Positions 51,840 to 61,477 of a stretch of 64,000 nt of DNA are shown piece after piece. The notes beneath the pieces are model-generated. The model did no database searches. It was not told the origin of the DNA and saw only the letters and a program-made list of their open reading frames with translations. Source of the stretch: Lichenostomus cassidix (lineage: Eukaryota > Chordata > Aves > Passeriformes > Meliphagidae); NCBI GenBank assembly GCA_008360975.2, contig CM039182.1, positions 147,192,656 to 147,256,655 of the forward strand, read 5' to 3'. Both the position numbers and the translations under genes were made by a program. The first letter of the stretch is position 1; the number at the start of each line of letters is the position of its first letter.

Positions 51840-52140
51840 GCCACCGACACACCAGACAGAGCACTGCACACCCCGAGCTTCGCACACCATCGCCCTACAC
51901 ACACCGCGTTACACACCACTGAGCGCACACACAGCCCTACACACCCTGAGCATCACACACACCATGGCCCCAATGCGCACACCCGTGCAGTCCTACACGC
52001 GTGTACAGCCCTACACACCCCGAGTGCTGCACACCACCGGCCACACACACAGCCCTACACACCCTGAGCATCACACACCACGGTCCCCACGCACACACCT
52101 GTGCAGCCCTACACACCCCGAGCATCACACCCCACAGTCA
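51840..52140. repeat. CA-rich minisatellite, unit of about 118 bp
   Basis: The phrase CACACACAGCCCTACACACC followed by CTGAGCATCACACACC recurs at about 51926 and 52044, with related shorter copies of ACACCCCGAG and CATCACAC between and after them. The region is a degenerate tandem array rich in ACAC. The open frames crossing it are products of the stop-poor repeat. Confidence 0.75.
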
Positions 52141-52168
52141 CTCAGCACATTTCATCTTGTGCTGACAC

Positions 52169-52450
52169 TCCACACACCCAGAGATCCACACCTGGCAGCT
52201 CTGCTCAGAAACCACACACACACACACACACTGACCTCCGCACACCCAGAGATCCACACATGGCAGTTCTGCTCAGTAACCACACACACACACACTGACC
52301 TCCACACATCCAGAGATCCACACCTGGCAGTTCTGCTCAGAAACCACACACACACACACACACACACTGACCTCCGCACACCCAGAGATCCACACATGGC
52401 AGTTCTGCTCAGTAACCCCACACACACACACTGATCTCCACACACCCCAG
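52169..52450. repeat. 64-72 bp minisatellite with internal (CA)n
   Basis: Four units start at 52169, 52236, 52300 and 52372 (lengths 67, 64, 72, 64), then a partial unit at 52436. Each has the core CTCCRCACAYCCAGAGATCC, then TGGCAGYTCTGCTCAG, a variable (AC)n and TGAY. Units 1 and 3 share CACCTGGCAG and CAGAAACC. Units 2 and 4 share CACATGGCAG and CAGTAAC. The array is therefore an A-B-A-B higher-order duplication. It lacks the short identical repeats and unique spacers of a CRISPR. Confidence 0.9.
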
Positions 52451-52633
52451 CCACACACACCAGAGCCCCAAACATCAAAACTCCTGCAGGTCCCCAAACA
52501 GATGTGCCACAGCATCACACACTGCAAAACCTGTGCACGCCACGGCTCTCCTCACACCTCCACACAGCACAGCTCCTTCCCCAACCTCAGCATATTCCCC
52601 CAAGCACAGGCATGCACACAGACCCAGGACATG

Positions 52634-52693
52634 AAGGTGGAACTGCATGATCTTAAATGCTCCTTCCAACAGAAACCGTTCTGTGATTCTGTG
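52634..52693 (+). mobile_element. Very short CR1 3' tail
   Basis: Sixty bases with GGAACTGCATGATCTTAAAT, CTCCTTCCAACAG and TTCTGTGATTCTGTG, the last part of a CR1 3' UTR. Confidence 0.85.
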
Positions 52694-54536
52694 CTCGTCA
52701 CATACAACCTACATACACCAAAACGTTCCCAATGGTTCAGAGGAGCCAGCCTGGCTCCACAAGGTCCATACCCAGCCCCACAACTGCCCTAGGGAGGCTG
52801 CAATCCCTCAGACCCTCTAGCCATATCCTGCCTCTCACTTCACCACCAGGTTTCCAGCAGCAGGTGTTACCACAGGAGCCTGAGGATGGTTTTATGTACT
52901 CCCCAAGACAAGGCTGTCCCTCCTGGTGTTGACTTGCCCATAACTGTGGACATCCTTCTGCATCAGAGCTGGGATTTTCAGCCTTACTCGTTGAAGGCTG
53001 AGCTGGTCCTGACTTCTCTGAGCCTCAGGTTACATTCTCTTATTTTAGGTCTGTCTCAAATCCTAGGACTGCAGGGCGCATTACTGTAACTCTCCATGCC
53101 TAAAAGCAACCCTGTCTGTCTCACTCCTGGCTATACATCATCTAAAGCCTTTGGATACCCTTCCAGAGATGTGAGGGAGCAATGGAAACCCAGTGCCTTG
53201 CAGGTGGATCAGATCAGAGGTCAGTCTCCAAGAGTGAAGCCCTCTGAAAGGTGCACCCCAAGCTGAGTAGATGAAACTGGTCACAAGGCCCTTTGGGAAA
53301 CTCCTGGATGCAGGGAGGAGGAAGAATTCATTTCATCAGCTCAGCAAACAAGAGTTCACCCTGGGCAAATTCTGAGTCACACCTGAGTGTTACCAGAATT
53401 GTTACAGCACCGCTTGGAGCAAGGAGGTCTCACCTGCCAAAGGAAATTGTACAAATCAGCAACAAGGGGAAGGAGCGGAAAGGTGGAGAAGAGAGGAAAT
53501 ATCTGGTTTCGATCAACTCCTTAAAAATAGAAGTCTGATTACTTTTGCCCATTTCTGATTCCTCAAGGGAGAGCAGGGGAAGAGGAATCTATAAATAGTT
53601 TGCAACACAGAGAATCCTATAGCAAAGTTGCTGGGAAAGATCAATAGCATGATTCAAGGAGGGCTCCAAATTACATCTCAGGGGAGGGAGGTGCTGAACA
53701 GAATTGATAAATGAGTTGCAAATGCTGTGTGTGTTGTGTGTATCTAATTAACAGAGGGTGACTGGGATCAATAGCAAGGAAGGAGATGGTCTAAAAATAG
53801 GACTCAGGCAGGGACTGCAACCTGCGGGCAACAGCTTGGATGGAAATGTCCCCTGGAGTAATTAACCTTTAGCTGAAAGTGATGGTTATTTTGGGGTCAA
53901 AGTGGTGATTGTGGGCAGCTGGGAAGGGATGAGGTCTCCATGGGACTTAGGGCACAGAGTAGGTGACACTGTGTGGGTACAGGCATGGCCATGAGCTCAG
54001 AGCCTTCCTCTGAGCAGGGAACAGTGACAAAATTCTGATTGGTGTGGTGCTTTCTGGAGAAATATCTGAATATTAACATTTTACTGGGGTTGTGGAACAG
54101 GAAATATCTGCCATTCTGTGCACTCATGCAGGTTTCAACACTGCTTAGAGAGAAGTAACAGTCATTTTTTTAAACATCTATTTACATTCATAAGAATCTG
54201 GGGGTTTCTTCTTTTTTGCTGACCCTGTTGCCAAGGAAGTATCCACTACTCCAGTCTTCACTCATCCAGACTCAACACCATATATATATTTGAGCCACAG
54301 AGCAAATGACTTGCAAAGAGAAGTGTCCTTCAGTCCTTCAATCTCCAACAGAGCTCTCAGGCAAACTCCAGGGAGAAGGATTGGCATTGGGCAGGGTGGT
54401 CTATGGCTCAGTTTGCAGGCTCTGCTGAAGCTAGGCTGAGCTGGCTTCACCCAAGTGAGAGGAAGAGACACACCCAGGCACAAAAAGTTCATTTTCAGAC
54501 TGAGTGCAGGATTTGGACCTGGGCTGTACAGCATGA
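52694..54536. other. Upstream flank, nothing certain
   Basis: Unique-looking DNA 1.4-3.3 kb upstream of the CpG island. Open frames at 52732 (66 codons) and 53293 (81 codons) are unsupported. Confidence 0.5.
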
Positions 54537-54605
54537 CTGAAAGAAAAGGAAACTGTAAAGATGAAGAAGCTAGAAAATATCTCTGGCAGGAAAGGACTGG
54601 AGAGG
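54537..54605 (+). CDS. Candidate exon a of an unrecognised plus-strand gene
   Basis: An open segment ends with GAG followed by a perfect donor, GTAAGT (54606-54611). The reading is lysine/glutamate rich (RKGNCKDEEARKYLWQERTG and neighbours). An in-frame TGA lies just upstream at 54534-54536, so the exon would start between there and about 54545 or be 5' UTR in another frame; no strong acceptor is visible. The phase (0) fits the next candidate exon at 55347. No family is recognised. A chance donor next to CR1-free DNA is the alternative. Confidence 0.2.
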
Positions 54606-55346
54606 TAAGTGGTGAGTGAAGAGCTCTTTTTTAGTATACACAGAGGTGACTAAAAATTCCTGGACTAAAATTTTCTCCACAGGATTAAAAAAAAAAAGTA
54701 TTTTATTCTGTTATAGATGGAGCTATGTCAAACCATGACAAAGGAACCAAGGAACGAAACATGTTTAGTCACAAAAGGAAAGTTAACTCAAAGGGCCAAC
54801 ACAAAACTTACTTACTCTCAGGTTAAGTCTAACTTGAGGGAGAGAATGCAGGTAGGAAGACAGCTCTGAGCTGTGCACTGGGTGCCCTGGCTGCTGACAG
54901 CTCTGCTAACCCAAAGTTGTACCTACTCTCTCCACAAAGAGCCAAGGGGAATTTGAAATCTCCCACATTTAAGGTAAGAGCATGTGGGTGCTGCTGTGTC
55001 ACAGCAGCTCTCCTGTTTTACCTTGAGTTTGCTCTGCAGCAAAGGCAAGAGGCAGCAACAAAGGCACCTGGATTCTGAGTTCTTCTCCAGTCCATCCTGT
55101 GGACCTGACAGAGGTTCTCCTTGAGAGAAATCTAACGTCTCTCTCTGTGCAAGAAGGGGCTGAGAGCTGCAAATTCATGAGCCATCTTCCAGAAAAAACA
55201 TAAGAGTCACAACAGACCAGAAGAGGAAAAAAGCCCCCAAAACAAGAAAAATAACTGAAAAATATGATCAAAACTAGGAAGAAGACCTAACCTGTTTATT
55301 TTTCAGCACAGATTATAAAGAAATCATTTTCTTTTTCTGAAAACAG

Positions 55347-55461
55347 TGGCCAGAAGATGACCAGAACAGCAGTTCTGATTCAGACCAAAGTTCGTTGAGC
55401 CCAGAAAGTCCCTCACCTGCACAGGCTGTGAAGGCACAAGGGAGAAATGCAAGTGGAATAA
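55347..55461 (+). CDS. Candidate exon b of an unrecognised plus-strand gene
   Basis: A 115-base segment is bounded by a pyrimidine-rich acceptor (TTTTCTTTTTCTGAAAACAG ending at 55346) and the donor GTATGT (55462-55467). One frame is open throughout while both others contain stops. That frame has stops just outside the splice sites (TGA at 55338-55340, TAA soon after the donor), so the open stretch coincides with the exon. The 38 codons read as a Ser/Asp/Pro-rich linker (WPEDDQNSSSDSDQSSLSPE and on), typical of disordered coding sequence. Entry phase is 0 and exit phase 1. This is the best supported piece of the candidate gene, but I cannot name a homolog. Confidence 0.33.
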
Positions 55462-55640
55462 GTATGTGTGGTTCTTTATTATCTCCTTAAATATTCTCCC
55501 AACCTCAAACTATTTTAAATCACTGGATTTTCTGAGTTCTCATTTATTTGCTCTATCTAGTGACTCATGGCAGATCTTTCTCCCAAGCAGTTGTCCTTCT
55601 CCTCCTGAACCCAGCTGAAATTTATTGCATCCTCAGCAAA

Positions 55641-55786
55641 AATTCAAGCCAAGGCCAGACTGGATGGGGCTCTGAGCAGCCTGGTCTGGTTGAAGATATC
55701 CCCACCCATGGCAAGAGAGTTGAAATGAGATGATCTTCATGGTCCCCTTCCAGCCCAAACCATTCTATGATTCTATGATTCTATGA
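55641..55786 (+). mobile_element. CR1 3' fragment with canonical tail
   Basis: CR1 3' UTR (GACTGGATGGGGCTCTGAGC, GAGATGATCTTCATGG, CCTTCCAGCCCAAACC) ending in three tandem ATTCTATG/ATTCTATGA units. The intact tail makes it one of the younger copies here. Confidence 0.95.
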
Positions 55787-55975
55787 AAAATTCTCATCCT
55801 CCCTGGAGAAGAATGGATCAATGGATCTGTTATTCAGAGCAGAAAGAGCACTCCCTTTTATCTGCTTAGTCCAAGCTTCCTGCAATGCTCCCCAGGCCCT
55901 GGGCTGGAGGAACACACTGTGCAGTGTCCCCATGTCATCAGGGTTTGGTGAAGACTTTGAAGTTGAAGAAAGTAA

Positions 55976-56661
55976 CTGTGGTTGTAAGAAAGAGGTCGCA
56001 GGCGGGGAGGCGTGGTGACGCGGCAGCAGAAGGACACACAGCAAGCAGTCTGCGGTTCTCCAGAGGTTTATTGAGAGGTGCATCGGGGAAGGTCTGGGGA
56101 AGGAGAGCCGGGGCGGGGCGAAGCGGGGACAGGCGCGGGGTCTGGAGCTCCAGAGACTGCAAGCTGCCGGCGGCAGTTCTCATGGCAGTGGAATGGCGGC
56201 GGCAAGAAGCACCAAACAACCAGTGGCATCGGGTTTTAAGGGGGAGGAGAGAGGGAGTGGTTTGGCACGCAGGCCAACTGGGAAAGCCATAGGGAAGAGG
56301 GACAGGGGTATCAACCAATGATTACAAGCAAGGGGAGGATACACAATTCAAACCAACCAATGCTGTACAACTTAAGAGGGGAACAAAGGGGAACAGTCTG
56401 GAAGCAACCTATATATGGAGAAGGGGCGGGGGAGGTGTCTGGGCCAATGATCTTCCTTGCTGGCGCATTGCCGCAGGGGCTCATGGGCTGATCTTCTTGT
56501 CACCATGACTGAGACAGCATAGGCTGTCCCTGCCCCCACGGTCGGCCTTCTGGCTGGCAACTTAGAGGCATAAACCTCCACAAGTAGCTACATTTTTAGC
56601 CACTTCCCCCCATGCAGAGCCATAAAACAACATTTCTATATGGCTCTCCCATCTCTACTAC
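55976..56661 (-). mobile_element. Solo LTR of an endogenous retrovirus
   Basis: About 686 bp bounded on the plus strand by TGTGGTTGTAAG and CTCTACTACA, so an LTR of TGTAGTAG...CCACA form on the minus strand. In that direction a TATA box (CCATATATAGG at 56408-56418) is followed about 340 bp later by AATAAA (56067-56072) inside CTCTCAATAAACCT, giving the U3-R-U5 order. Neither flank shows a primer-binding site or gag/pol coding, hence solo. I could not find a convincing target-site duplication, so the ends may be off by a few bases. The GC-rich middle (about 56.05-56.2 kb) keeps many CpGs, which suggests modest age. The class (ERVK or ERVL) is not settled. Confidence 0.72.
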
Positions 56662-57900
56662 ACAAGGGTAAGAGGTTCTGTGTATGAGCAGCTGAGCAAG
56701 GCAGAGGTGTAGCCCTGGCTTATTTTGCCCTATAAAATGTCTCTGGCCCTTTGGGGGATTTATTAGAATTACCACTATAAAAGAGTCACTGTGTTGAATT
56801 TTGCTGTGGATGTTCTTTTAAGTGACAATTCATGGAAGGTGGTCACACGTAAGGAGTAGTCGTGCTGTTCATGTTAGAGGAGGGTTACAAATCTGTACAA
56901 TTCCAGTACCTAGTGAGACTGGCAATACATAACAAAGACACTGCAATTTCAGTCATTAAGAATCACCCGAGGTCCCCCATAAAAATTCTTCCCTGCAAGT
57001 CTACAAAATTCATTCATTAAATCATCTGGCCATGAATGAAGTCTGTCCTTTACAACGCAGCTGCAGCAGCAAAGTAAATGCAATTTTAAGAACTGAGGAG
57101 TGGCTGAGTTAAAAATGCAATGCCTGACTCAAAGCCTGTCATAGCCATATCCATCAGCTCTGGCGGCCTTTGGATCAGGGTGTTATCAGGGACACAGAGA
57201 TTATGATGACAAGTATTAGTGACTGGGTAGCAAGGAGTCAGACTTCCCTTTAATTCCACAGGCTCTCTTCATGTCCTTTGCTTCCGCCAGCTGTGTGCAT
57301 TTGCACAGTCACTGAAGTGTTTGTGGACCATGGACTCAGTCGACTGAGTGCAAGAGGAAGCCGAGCTCAGGTTACTGGGTGAATGCATCTGTGTCCTCAG
57401 AGCAGTAGCTCGGGAAAATGATGGAGGAGGGAACCTTCCCTGTGCAGCTCTCATTTTATCCTTTGTGCCTTTATCCCATTGATGTTCAAAGGCGTGCAAC
57501 CTCTGTTGGATACTCGGGCAGCACTCACATGATTCAACAGCGTTCCCTTCGTCAGGCAGTGTTTGTGCAGGAGCAGGTGCTGGTGCTTTAATTCTTGCCT
57601 CCATTCCCCTGTGCCTGCAACATGACAGTCCTCTTGAAGGTAATCAGCAGTGACAGAAAACATGCACCAAGAGTCTCATTGACTTAGGGAGAGGGTGCTT
57701 GTGTGAAGCAACTTCACACATGGGAGAAAATAAGGAGCAGGATCAGACCTACGCTTCGTATTTTTCCCCCACTTGTTTCTTTTTACAGGGAATTCACTAA
57801 TATTAAATCCACCTAGGTGGCAGGAATGTGAGCATCTGGTCGAACCTAAATAGTCTCTTCTGTTCTATTTTTATCCTCGTGTATCATTTTTATTCTGCAG

Positions 57901-57921
57901 AGCCTGTGCATGGCAGAAAGG
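57901..57921 (+). CDS. Candidate 21-base microexon of the plus-strand gene
   Basis: The acceptor CATTTTTATTCTGCAG and the donor GGTGAGT (GT at 57922) closely flank 21 bases. Entered in phase 1 from the 55461 donor it reads KPVHGRK and leaves in phase 1. Both splice sites are strong by eye. Microexons of this size exist in vertebrate neural genes, but such pairs also arise by chance. Confidence 0.2.
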
Positions 57922-58713
57922 GTGAGTTCACTTCTCAGTGTACAAGCCAAAGGTCTCTTCCAGAACTGCTGTGAAGGATTTGGAAGATATTTCACTCAAG
58001 CACAGAATTTATATATAGGCACAAAGCTTTCATTAAACATGAGCAGTCACAGGGACAGCATCAGTCACTGACGGTAATGTATGCACGTCTTGTAGGCACA
58101 CTATAGAGGAGAGAGCTGCTTGGAGGAATTAATGCAGCAAAGGTGTTGGATTGGGATGCATTTGTTACTGAATTTACTCTAAGTTTCCTGAGCCACTGTG
58201 GCTTACAGGTCTATTTGTAGATTACCAAATGCTCACAGTGTGACTGTCACTTTTGCATTTACTGCAGCTGATGCCTCAATGTGATATTTAATGCATGTTT
58301 TAGGTGAATACCTCACGTACCAAACCTGCCCCTGGTTAAGAATAAGCCTTTGAGGAAAACCCTGGCAGGGTAGAAAGGAAGATCCCTGAACAGGTACAGC
58401 TCTCACCATCATCACCAGAGCTAAATGAGCTGCAAAGATGCAGAGCTCTGGGAGAGACATCTTCCTGCAGCAATGGGTACTGTATTTTGGTGCAACAATT
58501 TCTGAATGAATTGGTGGAAATGTGCATTTCATTAAAATCACCACTGAAGAAGGAAAGCAATTGCTATGGGGGCTTGCTGGCTAGTGCAATAAGCTGCAAC
58601 TGTTACTAATGGAATGCCACAGTAAAGGCAAAATAGGAGTTATCATGTATATTTGCTGTGGAATTGTCCTCTTCTGCCCAGAAAAAAATTGCTTAGAATA
58701 TTTAGAATAACAC

Positions 58714-58749
58714 TGAATAAAATGTGAACAAAATGTGAATGAAATGTGC
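58714..58749. repeat. Short 11-bp tandem repeat
   Basis: About three copies of an AAAATGTGAAC-like unit. Confidence 0.6.
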
Positions 58750-59078
58750 TGGTTTATCTTACTTGTCTCTGTTGATTGCTTGAGCAGCAGGATCTAGTTT
58801 TTACCTCCTTGGAATAAATGGTTGATGGTTGATACTCATCCTTTTTATTTGGAAGAGATTCAGTGGGGTCTTCCACATCCCCCCCCCCTATTTTTTTTTC
58901 CTATTTGAGGAATCATGAATAAACTCACCCTTCAGAGACCTCCATAATTTTCACAGTGCATTTTGTTCTAACATATTTTTTCTGGCCTCTTTTCCCATCA
59001 TTTATGACCTGACTGCCTCCCAGAAATGGAAGCACTTTTCCCAACCAACATTTTCCTCCTGCACATACCATTTTTCAG

Positions 59079-59350
59079 GTAGGCAGCAGAGAGTTTTACC
59101 ACAGCTGCAGGGAAAGCCTGTGGAAGGTGGGGTACCCAGCTGCAGTGTTAGCCTAAATCTTCCCCAAAAAAAGATGGGCACCTTGAGGGTTGTCCCCACT
59201 GCCTCCACTTGCAGCTTTTGTCAAGCTGCCTTGATGGTCCATGGCCTAAATACTGAATATTCCAACATAATCCCTGAATACTGCAGTTGTGGGTGCTGCT
59301 TTGAACTCTACCTAGGACACCTTAGGACCAAGAAAGCCAATCTGTTGTAG
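59079..59350 (+). CDS. Candidate terminal exon of the plus-strand gene
   Basis: The acceptor TTTTCCTCCTGCACATACCATTTTTCAG ends at 59078. Entered in phase 1, the frame stays open for 89 codons to TAG at 59348-59350. The end is cysteine rich (CSFCQ, EYCSCGCCFELYLG). An AATAAA lies about 220 bases after the stop. I do not recognise the sequence. Open frames of this length occur elsewhere in the window by chance, so the weight rests on the splice phase and the polyadenylation signal. Confidence 0.2.
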
Positions 59351-59569
59351 AGCAAGTGGAAGAAAAGCTTGTTCCCTCATCTCCACAGACATTCTGGAAG
59401 TGTCACCTTTATCTCACCAAATTCAGACAGTGGTTGGACTGACTAGCAATTAAAAAGCTGGTGCTAAATGTGACTCTGCTGAAATGGAAGTAAGACCATA
59501 GCAGCAGCTTAAACCTCTGCTAATTCAATTACATTTAGCTGTGCCAGATATTTTACAGATATTTTCCAA

Positions 59570-59575
59570 AATAAA
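59570..59575 (+). terminator. Possible polyadenylation signal AATAAA
   Basis: Canonical hexamer about 220 bases beyond the stop of the candidate terminal exon. A lone hexamer is weak evidence in AT-rich DNA. Confidence 0.2.
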
Positions 59576-60229
59576 TTCCAACCTGTATGTACAAAAAAAG
59601 CTAAACCGTTTCTTTGAAAGGAAGATTATAGTGTTACTGGTGGAGATCAGGCAGGATATTTACTGCAGTGAAAACCTTTCCTGAGAAACTCATAGTCAGG
59701 GCAAAGGCAGTACCAACTCATGGAGAGAATTTGCCACCACCTCATATTATCACTTAGTTTGAAACTGGAGGAGGGAAGGAAAATGAACCTTTAATAACTG
59801 CCCAGATCTAAAATCAATTTCAGTGCTCAAGACAGCTTGTAAACATACAATATGCTTTAAAAAGGATTGATGCTGAGCAAAGTGAGGTGCACATTTTCCT
59901 GCTGTTGAAGTCAAACAAAGCTCTTAAACAGCTCCCATTTTCGAGGGTGCATAAATGACTACGTTATTAAGAGCCTTCCTCTGTCTAAAGATGAGAGATT
60001 TGCTTCTCAGCTCTCTTACACACATTTAAATCAGGAACAACCCACTGAGAATTGACCTGGTGTACTTTTGTTATGAGAAAAGAATAGAAAAAAAAGTCTT
60101 GTATAAAAAATTTCTAACAAGGATATAAATTATGATGATTTACACTTTTGGGCCAGGAGTTGCGATTCCTTTTAAAACCACAATTGATTGATGAAGCCTC
60201 ACAACATGCCTGTGATTCAGTAAGTACTA

Positions 60230-60355
60230 CACTCAGTTTGCAGATGGTTGCTCTGAAGCACAGCATTGTTATAGGGTTACAAGCCCAACAAATGAATGAG
60301 TGGCAGAGTGTGAACCAAATGCAGATTGCTATATCCTGATTATTACAGAGCAGTG
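60230..60355 (-). mobile_element. MIR-like SINE relic
   Basis: The plus strand carries TTTGCAGATG, CTCTGAAGCACAG, AGGGTTACAAGCCCAA, GAGTGGCAGAGTGTGAACC and CAGAGCAGTGCTTTG, in the order of the MIR complement (ACAGATGAGG, GGCACAGAG, AAGTGACTTGCCCAAG, AGTGGCAGAGC, CAGTGCTCT). Confidence 0.65.
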
Positions 60356-60504
60356 CTTTGGGACAGCAATTTTTTTCTTGTGGTTGTCCACAGCACAGCA
60401 AGAATCTCTGTGGTTTTGTCTCTCTTGGCTACCAAAGATGACAACTTAGCATGGTACTGCTGCCTTTATACCTGCACAGTGTCACATCTCATCATCCTGA
60501 GATC

Positions 60505-61477
60505 CATGGATTTGCTTGACAATCCACAATACCCTCAGGGTTCAATACTGGGCTCGATATTGTTTAACTTAGTCATAAATTACTTACATAAGGGCAGAAG
60601 CCTCATCAGCAAGTTTGCTGATGACACAAAGCTGGGAGAAGTGGCCAACACCCCAGAGACCTGCACAGACCTGCAGAAGGACCTCATCAGGTGGGAGAGT
60701 TGGGCAGGGAAGAGCTGTCTGAAATTCAGCAGAGGTAAATGGATCCTGCACCTGGAGGGGAATGACCCCAGGCACCAGCACAGGCTGACCTGCTGGAAAA
60801 CAGCTCTGCAGAGAAGGACCTGGGGGTCCTGGTGGCAACAAGCTGTCCCTGAGCCAGCAGTGTCCTAGTGGCCAAGAATGCCAGTGAGATCCTGGGTGCA
60901 TTGGGAAGAGCATTGCCAGCAGGTCGAGGGAGGTGATTCTGCCTCTCTGCTCAGTCCTGGTGAGGCGCATCTGGGCTGGTGTGTCCAGTTCTGGGCTCCT
61001 CAGGACAAGAGAGACATGGAGCTCCTGGATCTGGGCCGGTGGAAGACAACAAAATACGACTGAAGGACTGGAGCATCTCTCTTACAAAGAAAGGCTGAGA
61101 GAGCTGGGGCTGCTCAACCTCAAGAAGAGATGACTGAGAGGGGCCTTATCAATGTCTGTCAGTGTCTGCAGGGAGGGCTTAGAGATGGACCAGGCTCTGC
61201 TCCTGGTGCCCAGCAATGGCACAAGAGAAACAGGCAGAAACTGATGCACAGAAATTCCACCTGAACATGAGCAATAATTTCTTTACTGTGCAGCGACCAA
61301 GCAGAGAACAGATTGTCCAGAGAGGGTGTGGAGTCTCCCTCAGTGGAGATATTCCAGAACTGTCTGGACACAATCCTCTGCCATGTGCTCTGGGATGTCC
61401 CTGCCTGAGCAGGGAGGTTTGACCAGATGACCCCACTGTGGTCACTTCCAACCTGACCCATTCTATGATTCTGTGTA
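60505..61477 (+). mobile_element. CR1 fragment with reverse-transcriptase remnant, about 960 bp
   Basis: The longest CR1 copy in the window. An open stretch up to about 60868 encodes the end of the RT domain, including a PQGSILG-like motif and the catalytic-box motif FADDTKLG. It then runs through GGACCTGGGGGTCCTGGTGG, AGCATTGCCAGCAGGTCGAG, AGAGAGACATGGAGCTCCTG and GGAGCATCTCTCTTACAAAG to the 3' tail CATTCTATGATTCTGTG. It is truncated at the 5' end and carries frame breaks, so it is a dead copy. Confidence 0.95.

Larger units (their letters stand above)
56662..60229. other. Upstream flank between LTR and MIR relic
   Basis: Apart from the candidate exons at 57901 and 59079 and the 11-bp repeat at 58714, no feature is recognised. 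Confidence 0.5.

Noticed and set aside
52169..52450. Possible CRISPR array
   Set aside because: Units are tandem with variable CA runs, no unique spacers, and in a vertebrate genome. It is a minisatellite.
51281..52478. Open frames of 108-222 codons around 51.3-52.5 kb
   Set aside because: They read through GT, GCCCGT and CA repeats, yielding Thr-His, Pro-Val or Val-Cys repeats. These are repeat artefacts.
60326..60868. 180-codon plus-strand gene
   Set aside because: Its FADDTKLG motif shows it is the RT remnant of a truncated CR1, not a host gene.
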